Positions 6,967-12,976 of a DNA stretch of 14,328 nucleotides are shown one piece after another. The notes beneath the pieces were generated by a model, which worked only from the letters and a program-made list of their open reading frames with translations, ran no database searches and had not been told where the DNA came from. Position 1 is the stretch's first letter. Each line of letters starts with the position of its first letter. Location: contig QFNN01000077.1 in NCBI GenBank assembly GCA_003240855.1, forward strand, positions 1 to 14,328, written 5' to 3'. Source of the stretch: Sphingomonas sanxanigenens. Lineage in GTDB: Bacteria; Pseudomonadota; Alphaproteobacteria; Sphingomonadales; Sphingomonadaceae. The translations under genes were made by a program, and so were the position numbers.

Positions 6967-7980
6967 TTAAGCGAGACAAGCGTCGATCAGTCTTTCAAAT
7001 CCCGCCGCGACCCGAAAGGGGTCTGCCGCCGGCAGACCCGTTTTCTGTTCAACCGCAGCCAGCGCCTCATCCGCATCGCCCAGGCTCATGCCCGCCGTGT
7101 TGAGGCTGATCCCCGCACAACGCACGTCCGGATTGGTCAGCCGCGCCAACGACAGATAAAGCTCGATGACTTCGGGCAGCGGTGGAATGGGGAAGCCCTT
7201 AAGCCCGCGAATCTCGGTCCGGCGCGGATCGTGGCACAGTACGATCACATCGGGCTGGCTGCCGTGGAGCAGGCCGAGCGTCACCGCCGCGAAGGACGGA
7301 TGAAGCAGCGATCCCTGCCCTTCGACGACATCCCAGTGATCGGGCGCTGCAGCCGGCGAGAGCTGCTCCGCCGCGCCCGAAATGAAATCGCTGACCACCG
7401 CGTCGATCGGAATGCCGCTGCCGCTGATCATGATCCCGGTCTGCCCGGTAGCGCGATAGGTCGCGTCGATGCCGCGACTGGCAAAGCCTCGCGCGAGCGA
7501 AAGCGCCGTATATTTCTTGCCAAGCGCGCAATCGGTGCCGACGGTCAGAAGGCGGCGGCCGCTCCGCCGTTCGCCGGTGCCGACGGGCAGGTCGGCGGGC
7601 GGGATGCGGATATCGATCAGTCGCCGGCCGAGCCGATCGGCCGCGGCCTTGAGCACCGGCACATCGGCAAGCCGACGATGCATCCCGCTGACAATGTCGA
7701 GCCCGGCCTCCAGCGCGGCGACGAGCGACGGAACCCAGTTGTCCGGGATGAAGCCGCCACTGTTCACGACGCCGATGATGATCGAGCGCGCGCCGGCCTG
7801 GACGGCCTCTGCGGGCGACATCTGCTGGAGGCCAGTCGTCACCGTCGCGCCGGGAAGCGCCAGTTCGCCCACGCATTGTTCGGGCGCCCAGTCCCGCAGG
7901 CCGAAAGCCGTCTTGGCGTAGGTCGGGTCCGCAGCATCGCCGATAAACAGGAGATAGGGCTGGGGCAGTTCGATCGGCAT
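6967..7980 (-). CDS. dgcN: D-glutamate N-acetyltransferase DgcN (DUF1611 family)
   Basis: This 337-residue cytoplasmic protein belongs to the DUF1611 family. DgcN of that family was assigned, as I recall, as the enzyme that acetylates D-glutamate in the DgcN/DgcA D-glutamate catabolic route. Visible features are an N-terminal Rossmann-like region (IIIGVVNSGGF, residues 67-77), a P-loop-like GTDCALGKK at 148-156, the family-typical EGQGSLLHP at 220-228 and KGFPIPPLPE at 261-270. The start is an ATG at 7980 with AAGGAG ten bases upstream. It shares one base with the dgcA stop (TGATG), so translation is coupled and 1:1 expression is likely. It is the last gene of the right block and abuts the hairpin at 6941-6966. 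The adjacent epimerase gene is the expected partner and strongly supports the assignment. The P-loop is unusual for an acetyltransferase; whether a nucleotide is bound is not evident. Confidence 0.9.
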   Translation of the reverse strand: MPIELPQPYLLFIGDAADPTYAKTAFGLRDWAPEQCVGELALPGATVTTGLQQMSPAEAVQAGARSIIIGVVNSGGFIPDNWVPSLVAALEAGLDIVSGMHRRLADVPVLKAAADRLGRRLIDIRIPPADLPVGTGERRSGRRLLTVGTDCALGKKYTALSLARGFASRGIDATYRATGQTGIMISGSGIPIDAVVSDFISGAAEQLSPAAAPDHWDVVEGQGSLLHPSFAAVTLGLLHGSQPDVIVLCHDPRRTEIRGLKGFPIPPLPEVIELYLSLARLTNPDVRCAGISLNTAGMSLGDADEALAAVEQKTGLPAADPFRVAAGFERLIDACLA

Positions 7981-8993
7981 CAGAGGGCCGCTCCTTGAAA
8001 AAGGGTGGAGCCCCAGACCGCGTCGGGGCAATCGATATGACCGTCGCTGTAGCGGACGGAGGGTTCGCGATCGCGCGCGAGCAGCAGCGGCCCGTCGAGA
8101 TCGACGACGTCGCAAAGCTGGCCGACCACGAACGACGGCGCCATAGCGAGCGAGGTTCCGACCATGTTGCCGACCATCACGCGCAAATCCATGTCGCGCG
8201 CGGCATTGGCCATCGCCAGTCCTTCAGTCAGCCCGCCGCACTTGTCGAGCTTGATGTTGACCACATCGTAGCGTCCTTTGAGCGCCGCGAGGTCGTCGAG
8301 CGTCTGCACGCTTTCGTCAGCCGCGATCGGAATGGGCGAGCCCAGCCCGGCGAGCGTCGCATCGGCCCCCACCGGCACCGGCTGCTCGATCAGCGCGACG
8401 CCGGCCTCGACCAGCGCCGGCAAGAGATCGATCAGCTTCTGCCGGTCGAGCCCCTGATTGGCGTCGACCCCAATCCACGCATCGGGCCGCACGGCGCGCA
8501 CGGCGCGGACACGATCGGCATCCAGCCCGTCGCCAATCAGCTTGAGCTTGAGCGACCGGGCGCCGGTATAGCCGACGGCATCACGCGCCATTGCCTCGGG
8601 CATGTCGCCGCCGATCGTCCAGGTGCTGAGCAACGGCCGCGGCGTGGCCAGCCCCGCGAGTTTCCACACCGGCACGCCGGCCCGGTGCGATTCGAGCTCC
8701 CAATAGGCGCAGTCGAGCGCATTGCGCGCGCCGCCTGCCGGTAGCAACGTCTGCAGGTCGCCGCGATCCGCGCCGGCCTCGATCGCATCGCGAACGACCT
8801 CGATCTGCGCCGCCATGCTCTCGGCGGTCTCACTGCGATAATAAACGCCCTGCGCCTCACCGCGCCCGCGATGTTCGCCATCGTCGATCGACACGAACAC
8901 GCCGCGCGATTCGGCGAATACATTGCCCGCGATCCGGAAGGGCTTGGCGAGCGGCCATGCCTCGATCGCGACGTGAAGCGACAGCCTGCTCAT
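7980..8993 (-). CDS. dgcA: N-acetyl-D-glutamate racemase DgcA (dipeptide-epimerase branch of the enolase superfamily)
   Basis: This 337-residue protein is a TIM-barrel enolase-superfamily member resembling L-Ala-D/L-Glu epimerases. The catalytic lysines are K149-L-K151 on one side and K248 (NIKLDKCGG) on the other. The magnesium ligands are D177 (VDAN), E203 (IEQP) and D226 (AADES). All are intact, so it should be active. Next to DgcN, the substrate is most likely N-acetyl-D-glutamate, converted to N-acetyl-L-glutamate. The old annotation, L-Ala-D-Glu epimerase, would also suit a peptidoglycan-peptide pathway. The start at 8993 has GAAGG seven bases upstream and overlaps the preceding stop by four bases (ATGA); upstream in-frame codons lie inside the deacylase gene and are Arg-rich shadow sequence. 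It has no signal peptide and is cytoplasmic. Confidence 0.92.
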   Translation of the reverse strand: MSRLSLHVAIEAWPLAKPFRIAGNVFAESRGVFVSIDDGEHRGRGEAQGVYYRSETAESMAAQIEVVRDAIEAGADRGDLQTLLPAGGARNALDCAYWELESHRAGVPVWKLAGLATPRPLLSTWTIGGDMPEAMARDAVGYTGARSLKLKLIGDGLDADRVRAVRAVRPDAWIGVDANQGLDRQKLIDLLPALVEAGVALIEQPVPVGADATLAGLGSPIPIAADESVQTLDDLAALKGRYDVVNIKLDKCGGLTEGLAMANAARDMDLRVMVGNMVGTSLAMAPSFVVGQLCDVVDLDGPLLLARDREPSVRYSDGHIDCPDAVWGSTLFQGAAL

Positions 8994-10639
8994 GGCGAGA
9001 CCTTCGCGCACATGCCGCGCAGCACCCGCCCCGGGCGCTCGGCGGTGGGCTTGCCCTGATCGAGCACGACCTTGCCGTTGACGATCACATAGTCGACGCC
9101 TTCGGCGGGAACGAAGGGATGATCCCACGTAGCCTTGTCGTCGAGGCGGTCGTAATTGAATACGGTGATATCAGCGACGAGACCGGTACGCAGCACGCCA
9201 CGATCGCTGATCCCCAGCCGGCTGGCGGGCCAGGAAGTCAGCTTGCGCACCGCATCCTCCAGCGTCAGCACGTGGCGGCGCTTCACATATTCGGCGATGA
9301 TGCGCGGGAAGGTGCCATAAGCACGTGGGTGGACGAGACCCAGTTCCTCCATCTCGCCGAGCTTGACCGATGCGGCGGAATCGCTGCCGATCCCCACCCA
9401 TGGTTCCTTGATCGCCGCCGTCACGTCGCGCTCGTCCATCATCATGAACAGCGACATTGCGCGGTGAGGCATCGCGTCGATCACGATATCATAAGCGACA
9501 TCAACAGGATCGCGGTGCAGCGCGTCGGCGATCGTCTGGATCGACTTATACTGATACTGGTCCCATTTCGGGCTGTAGGCGTTGGCGAGGATGATATGAT
9601 CCCAGCCGCCCGACGCCTCGACGAGGTTCGACCAGCCGGGCTGCGATCCCGCCTTCACTTCCTGCTTCAGCCGCGCGCGGATCGCGGGATCCTTGAGCCG
9701 CTCGATCGCCTTCGCCTCGCCATCCTCATACACCCAGTTGGGCGCAGTGATGCTGAGCCCGGTTCCCGCGCCGACATAGGGGTAGAGATCGGCCGCGACA
9801 TCGACCCCGCGGTCGCGCGCATCCTGGATCAGCTTCAGCGCTTGCGGCATCAGCTTGCCCCATTCGGGCGCATAGGCCGCTTTCAGGTGGAATATCTCAA
9901 CCTTCACATGCGCCTTCTCGCCGATCTCGATCGCCTCGCGGATCGCATCGAGCAGCTTGCCGCTCTCGTCGCGCATATGCGTGGCGTAGATGCCGTTGCA
10001 CGGCGCGGACGCGCCGACGACCTGAATCAGGTCCTGCGTCGTCTGGAAGGAGTCAGGCGGATAGATGAGCGCGGAGGTGACGCCGATCGCGCCGGCGTTC
10101 ATCGCGGTGCGGATCTTGTCCTGCATTGCGGCGATCTGCGCTGCCGTCGGCGTGCCGGCCTTGTCGCCCATCACTTCGACGCGCGATTGCGACGCGCTGT
10201 AGTAAGTCGCAAAATTGACCGCGATGCCTTGCGTCTCAAGGCGTTTGAAATAGCCGACGATCTGGTCGGCGGGAACGGAAGTGCCCCCTTCCCCGTCGAT
10301 CACGGTCGTCAGCCCCTGGCGCAGCTTGCTTTCGGCGAGGCCGTTCTTGAGCAGCACGTCGTTCGACTGATCCATCATATCGATCCAGCCGGGCGACACA
10401 TAGTCGCCGGTGGCGTCGATCTCGCGCGCGCCCCGGCCGGTGATCTTACCGATGGCTGCGATGCGGCCATTCTTCACCGCCACGTCAGCGCGCACCCAGG
10501 GATTGCCCGCGCCATCGAGCACGCGCCCGTTGCGGATCACCAGGTCATAGTCGGGCGCGCTGGTCTGCGCATCGGCGACCGGCGCGACCGCGACGATGCC
10601 GGCCAGCGCGGCGCCGGCCATCAGCAGGGGCTTAATCAT
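8990..10639 (-). CDS. Secreted N-acyl-D-amino-acid deacylase-like amidohydrolase, variant metal site
   Basis: This 549-residue protein has a cleavable signal peptide (to about A24, VADA-QT) and the amidohydrolase fold of the D-aminoacylase group (COG3653), which hydrolyses N-acyl-D-amino acids. Conserved parts are YDLVIRNGRVLDG (31-43), H221 (YATHMRDE), H251 (EIFHLK), D420 (GSDS) and HPRAYGTFPR (437-446). The usual PGFIDxHxH is PGWIDMMDQ (83-91), so both His ligands of one metal site are absent. The usual GNCG cysteine region is GEGG with E117. This matches a sister group in which Glu may replace Cys as the metal ligand and probably a single metal is kept. The start at 10639 has AGGGAG eight bases upstream; both ends overlap neighbours by four bases (ATGA). 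A periplasmic D-aminoacylase or D-peptide hydrolase is likely; the acyl group is unknown. Confidence 0.88.
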   Translation of the reverse strand: MIKPLLMAGAALAGIVAVAPVADAQTSAPDYDLVIRNGRVLDGAGNPWVRADVAVKNGRIAAIGKITGRGAREIDATGDYVSPGWIDMMDQSNDVLLKNGLAESKLRQGLTTVIDGEGGTSVPADQIVGYFKRLETQGIAVNFATYYSASQSRVEVMGDKAGTPTAAQIAAMQDKIRTAMNAGAIGVTSALIYPPDSFQTTQDLIQVVGASAPCNGIYATHMRDESGKLLDAIREAIEIGEKAHVKVEIFHLKAAYAPEWGKLMPQALKLIQDARDRGVDVAADLYPYVGAGTGLSITAPNWVYEDGEAKAIERLKDPAIRARLKQEVKAGSQPGWSNLVEASGGWDHIILANAYSPKWDQYQYKSIQTIADALHRDPVDVAYDIVIDAMPHRAMSLFMMMDERDVTAAIKEPWVGIGSDSAASVKLGEMEELGLVHPRAYGTFPRIIAEYVKRRHVLTLEDAVRKLTSWPASRLGISDRGVLRTGLVADITVFNYDRLDDKATWDHPFVPAEGVDYVIVNGKVVLDQGKPTAERPGRVLRGMCAKVSP

Positions 10640-11751
10640 GCGTGCGACTCCCTATTTTCGGTTTCGGCGGGGCGGCGCAGCAGGCGCCGCACGCCGATCG
10701 TGATCAGCGGCAGGATGAAGATGGCGAGAACAAGATAGGCGAGCAGCCGATAGCCCTTGGCGATCAACCCGACGAGACCGACCGCCTGCGCCACGCCCAT
10801 CGAGAAGGCTAGCAGCAATATGGTGACGATGAAGCGCAGGCGCGGCGTATCGAGCCCGCCGCGTCCCTTGCGATGCGCCACCACGCGTTCGTTGATCGCG
10901 TGGACGTTGCCGACGCTGCATTCGAGCAGCGCCGCGAAAATCATCGCCTGAAAGACCCAGTGGAAGATCGGGAAGTCGAGCTGACGCAGCAGGAAATCCG
11001 ACGGCAGCGCCTGATCGGCGACCTGCGATCCATAGGCAGACAGGCAGATGAAGAAAACGAGCGCCGGCAGCATCGCAAGCGGGCCGGCGATCAGCCCCGA
11101 GATCACGGCCTCCCGCCGCGTGTTCTGATGCCGGAGCGCGGGAAGGACGAGCACCGCGCCGATCACATTGTAGCTGGCATAGGTGACGCCACCCGTCACC
11201 CAGCCGGTCGCGGGACCGGAATGCGTGAAAGCGTCGCCGATCTTCCCGCCAAAGCGCAGCAGGCACAGCAGCAGGAAGATCGCATAGGTGCCGTAAAGCA
11301 GCACCGAGACATATTTGAACAGGCCTTCGACCCAGCTATTGCCCCGCACGGTGACGATCAGGATGCCGATAATGAGGAGCAACGTGCCGCTAATCGCCGG
11401 CCAGCCGAGCAGCGCAGCGCCGATCGCCCCCGCCGCCGCACCGAACACCGAGAGTGTGACAACGGTGTAGAGGATGAGCAGCGCTTCGAAGAGGAAGTCG
11501 AAACGACCCAACAGCGCGCGGAAGAAGGCCTGATAGGTGCCCGCGCGCACCGCCTGTGCGAAAAGGAAGGTCAGCGCGCAGACGCCGCCCCAGATCGCGG
11601 CCGCGAGCAGCATCGCGCCAACGCCGCCGACCGCACCGCTGGGCAGGAAAAACTCGACCAGCTCGCGCCCGGTCGCATAGCCGCCGCCGATCACAACCGC
11701 CTTGAAGGCCAAGCCGGGAAGCAGCAGCCGGTTGATCCATTCGCGCTTCAC
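10636..11751 (-). CDS. YkvI-family inner-membrane protein, putative D-amino-acid transporter
   Basis: The 371-residue protein is almost wholly hydrophobic, with about ten predicted membrane segments (roughly 8-28, 43-66, 88-110, 121-135, 146-166, 186-205, 217-240, 262-280, 305-328 and 335-355). The signature GGGYATGRE at 22-30 marks the YkvI family (COG3949), remotely related to the APC/NSS amino-acid and sodium symporters; the Gly-rich first helix resembles their unwound substrate-binding helix. No function is established for the family as far as I know. It starts with GTG at 11751, overlaps the FAD enzyme stop by four bases (GTGA), and overlaps the deacylase start by four (ATGA). Lying in an operon between a periplasmic deacylase and cytoplasmic D-amino-acid enzymes, it is the natural candidate to carry D-amino acids or their N-acyl forms inward. 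The family call is firm and the substrate is inferred. Confidence 0.85.
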   Translation of the reverse strand: MKREWINRLLLPGLAFKAVVIGGGYATGRELVEFFLPSGAVGGVGAMLLAAAIWGGVCALTFLFAQAVRAGTYQAFFRALLGRFDFLFEALLILYTVVTLSVFGAAAGAIGAALLGWPAISGTLLLIIGILIVTVRGNSWVEGLFKYVSVLLYGTYAIFLLLCLLRFGGKIGDAFTHSGPATGWVTGGVTYASYNVIGAVLVLPALRHQNTRREAVISGLIAGPLAMLPALVFFICLSAYGSQVADQALPSDFLLRQLDFPIFHWVFQAMIFAALLECSVGNVHAINERVVAHRKGRGGLDTPRLRFIVTILLLAFSMGVAQAVGLVGLIAKGYRLLAYLVLAIFILPLITIGVRRLLRRPAETENRESHA

Positions 11752-12872
11752 AAGACGGCCTGCGCATGAAAGCGCGCCGGGCCGACCGCCCGCGCCTCGA
11801 CGCCTTCGGCCACAAGATGGCCGGGGATTGGCAGGTCGAAGAGCAAAGCCGCACCGAGCGCTGCGGCGGCGGGCGCCATCTGGATGCCATAGCCGCCCTG
11901 CCCCACGAACCAGAAGAAGCCGGGCGAAACGGGGTCAGCGCCTATAACCGGCGCACGATCGGGCGCGAAGGTGCGAAGGCCAGCCCAGCTATGCGAAATC
12001 CGCCGCACGGGAATGTCGACAAGCGTTTCAAACCGATCGATGCCGATCGCGACATCGAGTTCCTCCGGTTGTGCGTCGGAAGGCGCGTCCTCGGTCTCGT
12101 CGGCGGGCGAGATGAGCAGCTTGCCAGCCTCTGGACGGAAATAGAGGCTTTCCTGCACGGTCATCACGAAAGGCCATTCGGCGGTCGCCATGCCCTCCGG
12201 CGGATCGACGAGCAGCATCGTGCGGCGTAACGGCTTCAGCCCGACGGGGTGGGCGCCGAACAGCCCTGCGACCTGATCGCCCCACGCGCCAGCAGCATTA
12301 ACGACCCACTCGGCCTCTATTCCAGACCCGTCCGAACAAGCGATCCGCCATAGGTCGGCGACGCGCTCGGCGCCGATCACCCGGCAATCGAACAAGATCC
12401 GGGCGCCGCGCGTGCGCGCCATACGCAAATAGCTCTGATGGAGCAGATCGACATCGATATCCGCCGCCTCGGGATCATAGCGCGCTCCGACGATTAACTC
12501 CCGGCGCAGCGCCGGGACCAGCATCGCCGCCATCTCGGCAGAAAGCCAGCGATGACCCGAATAAGCGGGAGCATCGAGCGCGGCTTCGTGCGCGGCGTCG
12601 GCGACGGTGAGCAGCCCCCGGCGGCGCAGCAGATCATGCCCCTCGGCCTCGGGCGGCGGCGAGTGAAGAAAGCTCGCGCTCGCTCGCGTCAGTGCGCGGA
12701 CGACGTCGTTACCATAGCTTGGCAGGTACATCGCCGCCGAACGTCCGGTTGTATGATAGCCCGCAGCATTTTCTGATTCGAGAAGCGTGACATCGGCATA
12801 TGGCGCAACGGCGGCGGCGATCGATGCCCCCGCGATCCCGCTTCCGATCACAACGATACGCGCCTTGACCAC
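11748..12872 (-). CDS. FAD-dependent D-amino-acid dehydrogenase, D-arginine dehydrogenase (DauA)-like
   Basis: This DAO-family flavoenzyme converts a D-amino acid to a 2-oxo acid and ammonia. With a GTG start at 12872 it has 374 residues and begins MVKARIVVIGSG, which matches Pseudomonas DauA (375 aa) position for position through the FAD motif GSGIAG (10-15); GGGGGA lies four bases upstream. The frame extends to an ATG at 12914 with a poor ribosome site abutting the inverted repeat. Shared DauA-like blocks are GYHTTGRSAA, DPEAADID, NAAGAW, WAGLR and GQGGYGIQ. Y53, Y244 and R300 correspond to DauA substrate residues. DauA H48, T50 and E87 are replaced by M48, L50 and L87 (DauA recalled from memory), so the pocket is more hydrophobic and D-Arg is unlikely to be the best substrate; D-Ala, D-Met, D-Leu or aromatic D-amino acids fit better. 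It is the first of five overlapping genes. Confidence 0.9.
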   Translation of the reverse strand: MVKARIVVIGSGIAGASIAAAVAPYADVTLLESENAAGYHTTGRSAAMYLPSYGNDVVRALTRASASFLHSPPPEAEGHDLLRRRGLLTVADAAHEAALDAPAYSGHRWLSAEMAAMLVPALRRELIVGARYDPEAADIDVDLLHQSYLRMARTRGARILFDCRVIGAERVADLWRIACSDGSGIEAEWVVNAAGAWGDQVAGLFGAHPVGLKPLRRTMLLVDPPEGMATAEWPFVMTVQESLYFRPEAGKLLISPADETEDAPSDAQPEELDVAIGIDRFETLVDIPVRRISHSWAGLRTFAPDRAPVIGADPVSPGFFWFVGQGGYGIQMAPAAAALGAALLFDLPIPGHLVAEGVEARAVGPARFHAQAVL

Positions 12873-12917
12873 GCCGTCCCCCAACTTGCCAGTTGAGAAG
12901 GCTCTAGCGCACATTCT

Positions 12918-12945
12918 CTTTTCGGAGAAGATATTTTCTGAAAAG
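12918..12945. promoter_or_regulatory. 28-bp imperfect inverted repeat upstream of the five-gene overlapping operon
   Basis: Outer arms CTTTTC (12918-12923) and GAAAAG (12940-12945) are perfect, and 11 of 14 base pairs across the centre match. It can also be read as two tandem copies of the 11-mer TTTTCNGARAA at 12919-12929 and 12934-12944. It is AT-rich in a GC-rich window and lies in the gap between the dipeptidase stop and the FAD enzyme start. This suits an operator for a second promoter inside the right block. A terminator is unlikely because the stem is weak. Confidence 0.55.
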
Positions 12946-12956
12946 AAATATTGTGC
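12945..12956 (+). repeat. Shared 12-mer, copy 1 (GAAATATTGTGC)
   Basis: This 12-mer matches the copy at 14223-14234 (minus strand, GAAATATTGGGC) at 11 of 12 positions. Both copies lie upstream of right-block genes, and the regulator region holds a looser relative (GAAATAT at 6200-6206, then TTTGCAGC). It overlaps the end of the inverted repeat at 12918-12945. A shared binding site or promoter element is possible; chance is not excluded in such AT-rich spots. Confidence 0.35.
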
Positions 12957-12976
12957 CTATGGCGCGATCATGTGCG

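Noticed and set aside
8957..10738. Plus-strand reading frame of 593 codons opposite the deacylase gene
   Set aside because: Its length is a by-product of GC-rich codons on the opposite strand; the composition is Arg/His/Asp-rich without motifs, and the minus strand carries a clear enzyme.
12918..12945. Terminator for the dipeptidase gene
   Set aside because: The repeat is AT-rich with mismatches near the centre, giving a weak RNA stem; operator geometry fits better.
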